Under the pieces are notes generated by a model. It had not been told where the DNA came from, searched no databases, and saw only the letters and a list, made by a program, of their open reading frames with translations. From CALBTQ01 sp036725605 (GTDB taxonomy: Bacteria; Lernaellota; Lernaellaia; Lernaellales; Lernaellaceae), in contig DAIMDW010000003.1 in assembly GCA_036725605.1 (NCBI GenBank), positions 1 to 64,000 on the forward strand: a stretch of DNA of 64,000 bases, in the 5' to 3' direction. This document shows, in pieces, positions 8,992-20,254 of the stretch (position 1 is its first letter; each line of letters begins with the position of its first letter). Both the position numbers and the translations under genes were made by a program.

Positions 8992-10014
8992 ATGGACAAG
9001 AATCTCTGGGGTCACGAAATCGCCGTACTGCTCAACGAAAACGCCCGCAAGGTGAGCAACAAGATTATCGACAACGTGCGCCGGTTCGTTCCCGAAGCGC
9101 AGCTTTACATCAGCAAAAGCCTGGAAGACGCTCAGGATTCGATTCGCGACATGATGAACCGCAACTTCACCCACGTCGTGTGCGGCGGCGGCGACGGCAC
9201 GGTGGTCGAGACGATCAACATGCTGCGCAACGCCCTGCGCGAAAGCGGCGGCAGCGATCTGGACATGCCCAAGCTCGGTTTCCTCAAGCTGGGCACCGGC
9301 AACGCCTGGTCGGGCCTGCTGGGCATGGACAGCGGCAAATACAGCCTGCCGAAAATGGGCCTTTCCGAGAAATGGCGGTTGCAGCGCTTCAATCTGCTGG
9401 AAAGCGAAAACCGCGTGTTTCACTTCGCCGGCATGGGTTGGGACGCGGCGGTGCTCAACGATTATTATCTTTTCAAAAATAAATTCTACGATGCCGCACC
9501 GATCATGCGCAAATGGATGAACAGTCTGATCGGCTATTTCGCCAGCATGTTCACCAAAACGATTCCCGAGCAATTGCTGCACAGCGAATCGCCGCGCGTG
9601 CGCCTGATCGCGCGGACGCCGGAAGCCTATCGCATTTCCTACGGCATGCCGCCGATGCCGATCAAAATCAAACCGGGCGAAACGCTGTACGAAGGCCCGG
9701 CCAACGTGCTGGGCGCGGGCACGACCACCGATTACGGCTACAAACTGCGGGCCTTCCCCTTTGCGCATACGATGGAAAATTTCATGAATTTCCGCATCGT
9801 CAAAGCGAGCATCTTCGAGTGCCTGACGCACATGCGCTCGATCTGGAACGGCACCTTGGTCAGCCCGAATTTTATCGATTTGTTGGTAAAAAACGTCACG
9901 GTGGAATCGGATCGTCCGATGCCTTACCAAATCGGCGGCGATGCCGCGGGCATGCGCAACCGAGTCGATTTTTCCATCGCCGATTTGACCGTGCAGGTTC
10001 TCAACCTGGCGTAA
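8992..10014 (+). CDS. Diacylglycerol/sphingosine-kinase-like lipid kinase family protein
   Basis: A 340-residue member of the DAGK catalytic-domain superfamily, which phosphorylates lipid hydroxyl groups. The nucleotide-binding signature is clear: NENARKVSNK near the N-terminus, then HVVCGGGDGTVVETIN (about 60-77) and FLKLGTGNAW (about 98-107), equivalent to the GGDGT and GTxND motifs, with Trp in place of the usual Asp. The C-terminal beta-rich half is long and has no recognisable subdomain. GAAGGA precedes the ATG. It is 4 bases upstream of the TauE-like permease, so the two are probably cotranscribed. Substrate cannot be assigned. Confidence 0.8.
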   Translation: MDKNLWGHEIAVLLNENARKVSNKIIDNVRRFVPEAQLYISKSLEDAQDSIRDMMNRNFTHVVCGGGDGTVVETINMLRNALRESGGSDLDMPKLGFLKLGTGNAWSGLLGMDSGKYSLPKMGLSEKWRLQRFNLLESENRVFHFAGMGWDAAVLNDYYLFKNKFYDAAPIMRKWMNSLIGYFASMFTKTIPEQLLHSESPRVRLIARTPEAYRISYGMPPMPIKIKPGETLYEGPANVLGAGTTTDYGYKLRAFPFAHTMENFMNFRIVKASIFECLTHMRSIWNGTLVSPNFIDLLVKNVTVESDRPMPYQIGGDAAGMRNRVDFSIADLTVQVLNLA

Positions 10015-10018
10015 TCCA

Positions 10019-10822
10019 ATGATTTGGATCCTGCTTTATTTGCTGGTCGGTCTGGCGGCCGGACTGGTTGCCGGCCTGCTCGGCGTCGGCGGCGGCATCA
10101 TCAACGTGCCGGCGCTCAATCTGATTTTCACCACCCTCGGCTACGAAGAGGCTTACACGTTTCATCTGGCCATCGGCACCAGCCTGGGCATCATCATCTT
10201 TACTTCAGCCAGCGCCGCTTATACGCATTATCGCAACGGGAACATCAACCTGCCCTACGCGCTGAAAATTTCGCTGAGCGGCATCGGCGGTTCGGTGCTC
10301 GGCGCTTATCTGGCCGGCCTGATGCCCGGCGCTTCACTCAAGCCGATGTTCGGCGGTTTATTATGCATCGCCGGCCTGCAAATGCTGCTGGATCGACGAT
10401 CGCAGCGCAGCGGTGAGTTGCGCACCGGCTGGAGATCGGCGGCGTTCATCGGCATCGTCGCCGGGCTGATCGCCGGATTTTTCGGCGTCGGCGGCGGCGT
10501 GGCGGCCGTGCCTTTGATGCTCTGGCTTTCGCGCTTCGAACCGAAGAAAGCGGTAGCCACCAGCAGCGTGGTGGTCGTCGCCTTCGCGCTGTTCGGCACC
10601 ACAACCCACATCGCCACCGGCTGGACGGTCACCCGCGACGCTCCGTGGGTTTTCGGCTATGTGCACATTCTCGCCTTGATCTGCGTCGCGCTGTCCAGTA
10701 TCTTCACCGCCCGATGGGGCGCGCAGTGGGCCAATCGCATCAATCCGCTACGGCTCAAACGCGTTTTCGCCGTCATGTTGATGATCATCGGCCTACGTTT
10801 TATGATTACGGCTTTGTTGTAG
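10019..10822 (+). CDS. TauE/SafE family membrane permease
   Basis: A 267-residue polytopic protein with the internal two-fold repeat of the TauE/SafE (DUF81) family: GLVAGLLGVGGGIINVP near residue 15 and GLIAGFFGVGGGVAAVP near residue 150, and about eight hydrophobic helices. Characterised members export sulfite, sulfoacetate or related organosulfonates; the substrate here is unknown. The start is 4 bases after the stop of the lipid-kinase-like gene and gltX begins 8 bases after its stop, which suggests an operon. Confidence 0.9.
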   Translation: MIWILLYLLVGLAAGLVAGLLGVGGGIINVPALNLIFTTLGYEEAYTFHLAIGTSLGIIIFTSASAAYTHYRNGNINLPYALKISLSGIGGSVLGAYLAGLMPGASLKPMFGGLLCIAGLQMLLDRRSQRSGELRTGWRSAAFIGIVAGLIAGFFGVGGGVAAVPLMLWLSRFEPKKAVATSSVVVVAFALFGTTTHIATGWTVTRDAPWVFGYVHILALICVALSSIFTARWGAQWANRINPLRLKRVFAVMLMIIGLRFMITALL

Positions 10823-10830
10823 GAGGAACC

Positions 10831-12225
10831 ATGTCAGTCGTCACTCGTTTCGCTCCCAGTCCGACCGGAATGCTGCACATCGGCAACGCGCGCACGGCGC
10901 TGTTCAACTGGCTGATCGCCCGCCACCACCACGGTAAATTCGTGCTGCGCATCGAAGACACCGACCTGGAACGTTCGACGCAGGAAAACGTGCAGATCAT
11001 TCTCGACGGCATGGCCTACCTCGGGCTGGATTACGACGAGGGGCCCTTCTATCAAAGCAAACGGACGGATCTTTACAAGCAGACGATCGAGCGCCTCATC
11101 GCCGAAGGCAAGGCGTATCGCTGCCGTTGCGCGGCCGAGGACCTGGAAGCCAAGCGGCAAAAGGCGCGCGAGGAAAAACGCACCTATCTGTACGACGGCG
11201 CGTGCCGCGAAAAGAACTACGGCCCTGAAGAACCGCACGTCGTGCGTTTCAAAATGCCGCCGGAAGGCTCGACGGTCATCGAGGATAAAGTCATGGGCCG
11301 CGTCGAGGTCAGCAACGGCGAACTGGACGACTGGATCATCGCCCGCACCGACGGCACGCCGACCTACAATTTCTGCGTGGTCGTCGACGACTCGGACATG
11401 GGCGTCACGCTGGTCGTGCGCGGCGCGGATCACCTGACCAACACGCATAAACAGGCGCCGTTGTACGCGGCGCTCGGCCTTACCCCGCCCTCGTTCGCGC
11501 ACATGCCGCTGACCCTGGGCGCGGATCGCAGCAAGCTTTCCAAGCGTCACGGCGCGACGAGCCTGATCGAATACCGGAAGATGGGCTACCTGCCGCAGGC
11601 GATGCGCAACTTCCTTGCCCGGCTGGGCTGGTCGCATGGCGATCAGGAACTGTTCACCGACGAGGAATTGATCGCCGTGTTCGACACCGACGGCATCAAT
11701 TCGTCCAACGCGATTTTCGACACCGATAAACTCGACTGGATCAACGCGACCAAGCTGCGCGAAATGCCGCCGGCCGAGGTCGTGCCGCATCTGCTGCCGT
11801 TCCTGCTCGAACGCGGGTATGCGGCGCAGGACGATCCGCGTTTGCCGCAAATCATCGAGCAACTGGCCGATCGTTCCAAAACGCTGGTCGAGATGGCCGA
11901 GTGGGCCAAGATGTTCTACGTCGCGCCCGAGGAGTACGACGAGAAAGCGGCGAAGAAATGGTGGCGCGGCGAGGCGAAAGTCGTCATGGAGCGCTTTCTG
12001 GATTGGGTCAAGCAGGACGATCAACTGCGCCAGGTGTTGATCATGCCGATGGTCGAGAAGTTGGCCGCGGACATGGATCTCAACCTCGGCAAGGTGGCCC
12101 AGCCGATCCGCGTGGCGATGACCGGCGCGGCAGCCAGCCCGCCGTTGGACATCACGCTCGCGCTCATCGGTCGCGACGAGGTGATCCGCCGGCTGGAAAA
12201 AGCGATCGTGAATTACCCGCAATAA
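10831..12225 (+). CDS. gltX: Glutamyl-tRNA synthetase
   Basis: Class I synthetase of 464 residues charging tRNA-Glu. The ATG at 10831 follows a textbook AGGAGGA, and the protein starts directly with TRFAPSPTGMLHIGNART, the HIGH region. The second signature is DRSKLSKRHG near residue 235. A CRC...C cluster near residue 95-125 may hold zinc. The C-terminal helical anticodon-binding region is complete. Because a GlnRS is also present, this enzyme is probably discriminating for tRNA-Glu. Its stop codon lies inside the left copy of a 22-base direct repeat. Confidence 0.97.
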   Translation: MSVVTRFAPSPTGMLHIGNARTALFNWLIARHHHGKFVLRIEDTDLERSTQENVQIILDGMAYLGLDYDEGPFYQSKRTDLYKQTIERLIAEGKAYRCRCAAEDLEAKRQKAREEKRTYLYDGACREKNYGPEEPHVVRFKMPPEGSTVIEDKVMGRVEVSNGELDDWIIARTDGTPTYNFCVVVDDSDMGVTLVVRGADHLTNTHKQAPLYAALGLTPPSFAHMPLTLGADRSKLSKRHGATSLIEYRKMGYLPQAMRNFLARLGWSHGDQELFTDEELIAVFDTDGINSSNAIFDTDKLDWINATKLREMPPAEVVPHLLPFLLERGYAAQDDPRLPQIIEQLADRSKTLVEMAEWAKMFYVAPEEYDEKAAKKWWRGEAKVVMERFLDWVKQDDQLRQVLIMPMVEKLAADMDLNLGKVAQPIRVAMTGAAASPPLDITLALIGRDEVIRRLEKAIVNYPQ

Positions 12226-12241
12226 AAAAGGGCGGGATCGC
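12220..12241. repeat. Left copy of a 22-bp direct repeat (half terminator)
   Basis: Identical to 12398-12419. It begins in the last sense codon of gltX, includes its stop and contains an A6 run and the left arm (GGGCGGGA) of a terminator whose right arm is missing here. Confidence 0.8.
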
Positions 12242-12397
12242 CGGTTGCCGCCGATTCTTTCGGCAACCCTCATCCCCAGCCCTTCTCCCACAGGGAGAAG
12301 GGAGTCCAGGTCGACGACTTTTACCCTCTCCCGGGGGAGAGGGTCGGGCGCAGCCCGGGGTGAGGGCGACTTAGAAAACCAAAACAAAAATTATATC
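12242..12397. mobile_element. REP/MITE-like palindromic element between direct repeats
   Basis: A 156-base non-coding segment made of nested inverted repeats: GGTTGCCG with CGGCAACC at its left end, CCCTTCTCCC (12280-12289) with GGGAGAAGGG (12293-12302), and CCCTCTCCC (12324-12332) with GGGAGAGGG (12335-12343). Outer arms CCCTCATCCCC and GGGGTGAGGG enclose the last two. This composition is typical of dispersed REP-like intergenic repeats in high-GC bacteria. Being flanked by 22-base direct repeats, it looks inserted. No transposase is encoded. Confidence 0.55.
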
Positions 12398-12427
12398 CAA
12401 TAAAAAAGGGCGGGATCGCTCCCGCCC
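12398..12427 (-). terminator. Terminator of glnS, with right copy of the 22-bp repeat
   Basis: GGGCGGGA (12408-12415) and TCCCGCCC (12420-12427) form a GC-rich 8-base stem with a 4-base loop. On the minus strand the hairpin is followed by a T6 run, so it terminates the glnS side, about 20 bases after the glnS stop. Bases 12398-12419 repeat 12220-12241. Confidence 0.8.
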
Positions 12428-12447
12428 TCTTCCATACATCGACTGAA

Positions 12448-14538
<2,091 letters not shown>

Positions 14539-14560
14539 AGTCGCTCACCGTAATGAGAAG

Positions 14561-16594
14561 TTAATGCAGCTTTTCGCCCGGTTCGCCGGCGGGCGCTTCG
14601 ATAAACGACAAGTGCTCCTGCTTACCGTCGGGCGTGGTGCTCACACCCAAAACAACCATCCCTTCACTGACGCCGAATTTCATTTTGCGTGGCGCCAGAT
14701 TGGCTACACAGATCAACTGCTTGCCCACCAACGCAGCCGGATCGTCGACGTGCTCGGCAATGCCCGCAAAGATATTGCGCGTCCCCAGCGGCCCCAGATC
14801 GGCGGTGAGGCGCAGCAACTTTTTCGCGCCCGGCACCGCTTCGGCCTCGACGATTTTCGCCACGCGCATATCGACCTTGGTGAACTCGTCGAAGGAAATT
14901 TCCTCGGCCAACGGCTCGACCGCGTAGTCGAACTTGGGTGCGGGCCCGGCCTCGGCGACCTTGCTGGCTTCGACCATCGCCTCGATCGCCGCCGGATCCA
15001 CGCGCTGCACCAGGTGCGTGAACGTGCCGATGCGATGACCGGCGCCCAGGTCGGCCTTGGCGTCGGCCCAGGTCAGCGGATCGAGGGCGAGCACCGCTTC
15101 GATGTCGGCCGCGTATTTCGGCAGCACCGGTTTGAGGTAGGCGGCGACGATCTTGGTCACGTTGACCGCGGCGGTGCAGATGTCACGCGCGCGCTCCGGA
15201 TCGCCGGCCTTGACCGCATCCCACGGCGCGGCGTTTTGCAGGTACAGGTTGCCCGCTTCGGCCACGCGGCAGATGCGCTCGACGGCCTGCGCCTGATTGC
15301 GTTTTTCGTACGCGGCGGCAATGGCCTCGCCCTCGCCTTCGGCCTGGGCGATCAGTTCACGCGCATCGTCGGGGATGTTGCCCAACGTCCCGCCGAGGCG
15401 TTTCTCGACAAAGCTGATGGCGCGGCTGGCCAGGTTGACGATTTTGTTGATCAACTCCGCGTTGACCCGGTTGACGAAATCCTCGAAGACCAGATCGATG
15501 TCCTCGATCTTGCCGCTGAGTTTCGCCGCGTAATAGTAGCGCAAATATTGCGGGTCCAAGTGATCCAGGTACGTGCGCGCGTTGATGAACGTGCCGCGCG
15601 ACTTGGACATCTTTTCGCCGCCGACGCGCAGGAAGCCGTGCACGAACACCTGCTTGGGCAGGTTCAGGTTGGCCGCCATGAGCATCGCCGGCCAGAACAA
15701 CGTATGGAAGTAAATGATGTCCTTGCCGATGTTGTGATAAATCTCCACGCCCGGCTTTTCCCAGAAGTCGGCGACATCGAGTCCATGTTCCTGGCAGTAG
15801 GCCTCGGTGCTGGCGATGTAACCGATCGGCGCGTCGAGCCAGACGTAAAAGAACTTGTTCGTTTCGCCGGGGATCTCAAAGCCCCAATACGGACCGTCGC
15901 GGCTGATGTCCCAGTCGCGCAGGCCTTCTTTGATCCAGTTGTTGACGTAATTGCTGACCTCTTCCTGCAGGTGATCGTCGCTGCCGGTCCACTCCTTGAG
16001 CTGGTCGGTCATTTTGCCCAGCTCGAAAAACAGGTGTTCGCTGGATTTGAGCACCGGCGGGTTGCCGCAAATCGAGCACTTCGCATCGATCAACTCGGTC
16101 GGATGATAGGTGGCGCCGCAAACTTCGCAGACGTCGCCGTATTGATCCACCGCTTTGCAGCGCGGGCACGTGCCGCGCACGAAGCGGTCGGGCAAGAACA
16201 TGGTGTCGTGTTCGCAGAACATCTGCTCGACGGACCGCCGGGCAATCAAACCCTTGGCCTTGGCCGCTTCGTAAACGCGGGCCGACCACTTGCGGTTCTC
16301 CTCGGAGTGCGTCGAATGATACTTGTCGAACCGGACGCTGAAATCCGCAAAGTCGCGCACATGCTCGTCATAGCTGCGATCGATCAATTCCTTCGGCGAA
16401 ATGCCTTCCTTGCGCGCACGGATGTCGATCGGCGTGCCGTGCGTATCGTCGGCGCAGATGTAAATCGCGTCCTCGCCGCGCATTCGCAGGAACCGGACCC
16501 AGATATCGGCATAGATGTATTCCACCATGTGTCCCAGGTGGATCGGTCCGTTCGCGTACGGTAATGCGCTGGTAACCAGAATTCGGCGTGACAC
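14561..16594 (-). CDS. metG: Methionyl-tRNA synthetase with C-terminal tRNA-binding domain
   Basis: Charges initiator and elongator tRNA-Met. The 677-residue length fits the long dimeric MetRS type. The start is GTG (16594) behind AAAGGAG. Motifs are ALPYANGPIHLGHMVEY (10-26), a zinc knuckle with CPRC and CEVCG/CSICG between about 127 and 160, and GGEKMSKSRGT near residue 328. The last 118 residues form the Trbp111-like dimerisation and tRNA-binding domain (KVDMRVAKI, NIFAGIAEHV, NLAPRKMKFGVSEGM). dtd lies 78 bases upstream and glnS 22 bases downstream on the same strand, grouping charging and proofreading genes. Confidence 0.97.
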   Translation of the reverse strand: MSRRILVTSALPYANGPIHLGHMVEYIYADIWVRFLRMRGEDAIYICADDTHGTPIDIRARKEGISPKELIDRSYDEHVRDFADFSVRFDKYHSTHSEENRKWSARVYEAAKAKGLIARRSVEQMFCEHDTMFLPDRFVRGTCPRCKAVDQYGDVCEVCGATYHPTELIDAKCSICGNPPVLKSSEHLFFELGKMTDQLKEWTGSDDHLQEEVSNYVNNWIKEGLRDWDISRDGPYWGFEIPGETNKFFYVWLDAPIGYIASTEAYCQEHGLDVADFWEKPGVEIYHNIGKDIIYFHTLFWPAMLMAANLNLPKQVFVHGFLRVGGEKMSKSRGTFINARTYLDHLDPQYLRYYYAAKLSGKIEDIDLVFEDFVNRVNAELINKIVNLASRAISFVEKRLGGTLGNIPDDARELIAQAEGEGEAIAAAYEKRNQAQAVERICRVAEAGNLYLQNAAPWDAVKAGDPERARDICTAAVNVTKIVAAYLKPVLPKYAADIEAVLALDPLTWADAKADLGAGHRIGTFTHLVQRVDPAAIEAMVEASKVAEAGPAPKFDYAVEPLAEEISFDEFTKVDMRVAKIVEAEAVPGAKKLLRLTADLGPLGTRNIFAGIAEHVDDPAALVGKQLICVANLAPRKMKFGVSEGMVVLGVSTTPDGKQEHLSFIEAPAGEPGEKLH

Positions 16595-16672
16595 GATTTT
16601 CTCCTTTCTGTAAAAAGACGCACCAAAGGCGGCATTAATAGCACGCTTGCCCGGTCGAGGAAAGATAAACCT

Positions 16673-17119
16673 TTATTTTATGGGCGTATCGATGACCAAC
16701 GTCACCGGTCCGTCGTTGACCAATTCGACGTCCATCATCGCGCCGAACTCGCCGGTGGCGACGGTGACGCCCTGCGCGCGGGCCTGGGCACAGAAGCTTT
16801 CGTAAAGGGGAATGGCGATGGCCGGCACGGCGGCCTGATCGAAGGACGGGCGACGGCCTTTGCGCGCGTCGCCGTACAAGGTGAACTGGCTGACGACCAG
16901 CAAGCCGCCGCCGATGTCGGTCAGCGAGCGGTTCATTTTGCCCTCGTCATCGCCGAAGATGCGCAGGCCGATGATTTTGTTGACCAGCCAGGTCGCTTCC
17001 GCTTCGGTGTCGTTGGCATGCACGCCGAGCAGCACCAATAAACCGGGGCCGATTTCGCCGACCACGCGGCCCTCGATGGTCACCGATGAGCGTTTCACCC
17101 GTTGCACAACCGCGCGCAT
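16673..17119 (-). CDS. dtd: D-aminoacyl-tRNA deacylase
   Basis: A 148-residue cytoplasmic enzyme that hydrolyses D-amino acids mischarged onto tRNA. It has the family start MRAVVQRVKRSSVTI, the active-site SQFTLYGD loop and the cross-subunit Gly-cisPro motif in NDGPVT, so it looks fully functional and of standard length. AAGGAGG stands 5 bases before ATG. Only 9 bases separate it from the lipoprotein gene upstream. Confidence 0.96.
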   Translation of the reverse strand: MRAVVQRVKRSSVTIEGRVVGEIGPGLLVLLGVHANDTEAEATWLVNKIIGLRIFGDDEGKMNRSLTDIGGGLLVVSQFTLYGDARKGRRPSFDQAAVPAIAIPLYESFCAQARAQGVTVATGEFGAMMDVELVNDGPVTLVIDTPIK

Positions 17120-17128
17120 GGGACCTCC

Positions 17129-17821
17129 TTATCGATCGAGAATGCGCCGCATCAATTCAACCGTCTGCTCCCGCGTTGGCTGTTCGGGAACCGTCAGCGA
17201 CAAATCGCTGACCACCAGCAGGCGACTTTGTTGCTCATCGCGCAAAAAGACCAAACCGCCGCTACGCGGTCCGGCGAGCGCAAGCAGGTCGCGCACGGCG
17301 TCGGCGCAGTAGACGTTCAAGCCCGGCGCCCGAGCGTCCATTTGCACAAACACGACCGGCGCGCGATCGCGGGCGACGATTTCGGTGGCCAGCGCCCGGG
17401 CGGTGTGCGCGGCCAGCACGCGGCGGCGCAATGCCGGATCGGCCCCCGTGACCGCCGGATTCCCGCGCGTATGGTTGAGGAAACGCGCCAGGCGACGCAG
17501 GGTCAATTCATCCAACGGCGGATCGCTGCGCCCCGGCGGATCGCCCGCCAACAACGCCGTGGACACCCGCCAGGGACCGGGCGCGGCATCGTACCCCAAA
17601 ATCGCCACGTCCTTGGCCGGCACGGGCAACGCGCTCCACAGCCCTTGCGGATCGCCCACACCCGTACGCACCGCCGCCGGGGAAATGCGCAGGCGCAACG
17701 CCGCTTCCATAGATAACGCGTTGTCGACTTGCAGATCGGCCACGATCAACTTGGGTTCGGCACAGGCCGTCCCCAGCAACAACACGATCAACAGCGGCAA
17801 CCAAGAGCGACGCAACGGCAT
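17129..17821 (-). CDS. Lipoprotein of unknown function
   Basis: About 230 residues, beginning with a short signal peptide and a good lipobox, LLGTAC, so the mature protein should be lipid-anchored at a membrane. The rest has no motif I recognise; it contains one further internal cysteine (VYCADAVRDLL) and alternating helix/strand character. The listed ATG has AAGGA directly abutting it, whereas a TTG two codons later (17815) would have ideal spacing, so that shorter start may be the true one. It lies between the Feo genes (62 bases) and dtd (9 bases), but nothing ties it functionally to either. Confidence 0.7.
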   Translation of the reverse strand: MPLRRSWLPLLIVLLLGTACAEPKLIVADLQVDNALSMEAALRLRISPAAVRTGVGDPQGLWSALPVPAKDVAILGYDAAPGPWRVSTALLAGDPPGRSDPPLDELTLRRLARFLNHTRGNPAVTGADPALRRRVLAAHTARALATEIVARDRAPVVFVQMDARAPGLNVYCADAVRDLLALAGPRSGGLVFLRDEQQSRLLVVSDLSLTVPEQPTREQTVELMRRILDR

Positions 17822-17883
17822 TCCTTATGATTATGGAGCGATGAATTGTTGCACAGGTTTCAACCGATAAACAAACGGGGAGA

Positions 17884-18111
17884 TCAATCGCGCTTTTCTT
17901 CGTCCGTTGCCGAAGGCGGAGGTGCACCGCGCATCAGCCGGTCGCGCAACTCAGGATCGAGACAGTCGCCGCCGAACATGCCGCATTCGGAGCACTTGCC
18001 GTTGCATTGCCCCATCTTCTGTCGCCGTTTGGGATCGGTGTAGTGGCGAATCAGCCAGACCGCGGCCCCGATGACGATCAAGGCGACGATGATCCATTCC
18101 CAGTAATGCAT
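17884..18111 (-). CDS. FeoB-associated Cys-rich membrane protein
   Basis: A 75-residue protein with one N-terminal transmembrane helix (EWIIVALIVIGAAVWLI), a basic stop-transfer stretch and then a cytoplasmic cysteine cluster, CNGKCSECGMFGGDC. This is the layout of the small Cys-rich proteins often encoded after feoB, presumed to help FeoB handle ferrous iron. It begins 9 bases after the feoB stop codon. The C-terminal tail is charged and variable-looking. The assignment rests on architecture and position. Confidence 0.8.
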   Translation of the reverse strand: MHYWEWIIVALIVIGAAVWLIRHYTDPKRRQKMGQCNGKCSECGMFGGDCLDPELRDRLMRGAPPPSATDEEKRD

Positions 18112-18120
18112 GCGCGCCTC

Positions 18121-20247
18121 CTACCCGATCACCAGGCGGCCGATTTGATACACGGCGACGGATAACAGCCAGCCGATCGTCGTCAGCCCGAAAAATTGCA
18201 GCAGCGCCCACTTCCACGAGCCCGACTCCTTGCGCATGATCGCCACCGTGGCCATGCACGGCGTGGCGACCAGAAGAAACAACATCATGGCGAAGGCCTG
18301 CAACGGCGTGTAATGGCGGCGGAGCGTTTCGCGCAACGTGGTTGAATTTTCATCGGCCTCGCCCAGCGAAAACACGATGCCCAATTGAGCGACGAACACT
18401 TCCTTGGCCGCGAACGCGCCGAGCATCGCCGTGGCGATGCGGTAATCCGAACCCATCATGGTGGTCAGCGGTTCGAGCAGTTTGCCCATCCGCCCGGCCA
18501 GCGAATAAGACAAATCGCGTGAAACGTCGTCCTCATGGGCGAGTACCGGTTCCCGCTCGATGGACCGTTCCGGCGCGCGCGGAAACGACGTGGCCACCCA
18601 CATCAGAATGGAAATGGCGAGGATGATCGTGCCCGCCTTGCGCACGTAGGACCACGAGCGTTGGCCCATTTTGATCGCCACCGCGCGCAGGGTCGGCAGG
18701 CGATACGGCGGCAGTTCCATCACGAACGGCGCGTCCTCGCCGGCCAGCAACGTACTGCGCAACAGTCTGGCCAGCAGCACGGCCAGCATGATGCCGGTCA
18801 TATAAATCAAAAAGAGCATCGGCGCCTGCCAGCGCGAGGCGAAAAACGCGGGGATGAGCAGCATGTAAATCGGCAAACGCGCGCCGCAACTCATCAGCGG
18901 CAGCACGAGCATCGTGGTCAGGCGGTCGCGTTCGTTTTCCAGCGTGCGCGTGGCCATGATGCCCGGCACGGTGCAGCCGAAGCCGGTGAGCATCGGCACG
19001 AAGCTTTTCCCGTGCAGGCCGAAGCGATGCATGAAGCGGTCGACCAGAAACGCGGCGCGCGACATATAGCCGCTGTCTTCCATCAGCGCCAACCCGAAGA
19101 AGAGCAAAATGATGTTCGGCAAAAACACCAGCACGCCGCCGACACCGGCGAGTACGCCGTCGACCAGCAACGAGCGCAACGGCGATTCGCTGCCGACGGG
19201 CCACAGGCCGCCGATCGCTTCGCCGAGATAGCCGAAAAACGATTCGATCCAGCGCATCGGCCATTCGCCGACGGTGAAGGTCAGCCAGAACAGCACGTAC
19301 ATCGCGGCAAAGAAAATGGGCAGACCCACGATGCGGTTGCACAGAATCGAATCGACGAAGTCCGAGGTCGCGCGTGAATCGGCGCGCATTTCGGAAATGC
19401 GCGCCTCGCGCAGCAGGCCGGAGATGAAGCTGTACCGGTTGTCGGCGATGAACAGAATGATATCGGTGCGGCTGAATTTTTCTAGTTCCTCGATTTCCTT
19501 TTCCACTTCGGCAAAAACGGCGGCGTTGTCGCTCACCTTTTCGCGCAGCCATTGGCTCAGTTCATCGTCGCGTTCGAGTAACTTGACGGCCAGCCAGCGC
19601 GGCGGCGGCGACGGTTGCGGCAACTGCGGAGCCAGCTTTTCGGCCAGGCGCATCACCGTACGTTCAAGCTGCGGTCCAAAGGAAAATCGTTCGCCGTGCG
19701 TGGGTGCGGCATGAGCGCGGCGAATCGCCTCGCGCAACAGTTTGGCCCCGCCGCCTTTGTGGCCGACGGTCTCGACAATGGGAAAGCCCAGGAGCATCGA
19801 CATCAAATCGACATCCAACCGCTGCCCACCCCCGTGCGCCTCGTCGCTCATGTTCAGCGCCAGCACGGGATTGGCGCCCAGTTCCATCACCTGCACCAAC
19901 AAATAGAGATTGCGCTCGAGGTTGGTGGAGTCGGCGACGACGACGACCACATCGATGTCATCGCGCAGCAACTCACGACGGGCGATGCGTTCTTCCGGCG
20001 AATAGGAGGAAAGGCTGTAGGTGCCGGGCAGATCGATCACCTCGACTTCCAATTCGCCGTCGCGGTAGCGGCCTTCCTTTTTCTCGACGGTGATGCCGGG
20101 ATAATTGCCCACGCGTTGATGCGTGCCGGTCAACGCGTTGAACAAGGACGTTTTGCCGCAATTGGGATTGCCGGCCAGGGCGATTTTGATTTTTTTGTCT
20201 ACCGCTTTTTCCGCCGCCATCGCCTCATTACTCACATGAATCGTCAA
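18121..20247 (-). CDS. feoB: Ferrous iron transporter FeoB
   Basis: Inner-membrane Fe(II) uptake protein with an N-terminal G domain, 708 residues. G1 is GNPNCGKT (about 26-33), G3 DLPGTYSL and G4 NMSD. A helical GDI-like spacer follows to about residue 280, then two gate regions with a polytopic membrane domain (for example GFGCTVPGIMATRTL and LPLMSCGARLPIY), both with the conserved cysteine. The listed start is TTG with a poor ribosome site; ATG at 20220, preceded by a close GAGG, is an alternative nine residues shorter. It is 7 bases downstream of the dtxR-feoA fusion, which probably supplies both the repressor and the FeoA partner. Confidence 0.96.
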   Translation of the reverse strand: MTIHVSNEAMAAEKAVDKKIKIALAGNPNCGKTSLFNALTGTHQRVGNYPGITVEKKEGRYRDGELEVEVIDLPGTYSLSSYSPEERIARRELLRDDIDVVVVVADSTNLERNLYLLVQVMELGANPVLALNMSDEAHGGGQRLDVDLMSMLLGFPIVETVGHKGGGAKLLREAIRRAHAAPTHGERFSFGPQLERTVMRLAEKLAPQLPQPSPPPRWLAVKLLERDDELSQWLREKVSDNAAVFAEVEKEIEELEKFSRTDIILFIADNRYSFISGLLREARISEMRADSRATSDFVDSILCNRIVGLPIFFAAMYVLFWLTFTVGEWPMRWIESFFGYLGEAIGGLWPVGSESPLRSLLVDGVLAGVGGVLVFLPNIILLFFGLALMEDSGYMSRAAFLVDRFMHRFGLHGKSFVPMLTGFGCTVPGIMATRTLENERDRLTTMLVLPLMSCGARLPIYMLLIPAFFASRWQAPMLFLIYMTGIMLAVLLARLLRSTLLAGEDAPFVMELPPYRLPTLRAVAIKMGQRSWSYVRKAGTIILAISILMWVATSFPRAPERSIEREPVLAHEDDVSRDLSYSLAGRMGKLLEPLTTMMGSDYRIATAMLGAFAAKEVFVAQLGIVFSLGEADENSTTLRETLRRHYTPLQAFAMMLFLLVATPCMATVAIMRKESGSWKWALLQFFGLTTIGWLLSVAVYQIGRLVIG

Positions 20248-20254
20248 TTATCGA

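Noticed and set aside
12266..12366. Small RNA or attenuator in the palindromic region after gltX
   Set aside because: The nested CCCTCTCCC/GGGAGAGGG arms fit a dispersed intergenic repeat, with no promoter upstream.
10834..12387. 517-codon minus-strand frame opposite gltX
   Set aside because: GltX is certain on the plus strand; the minus frame also runs through the palindromic repeat.
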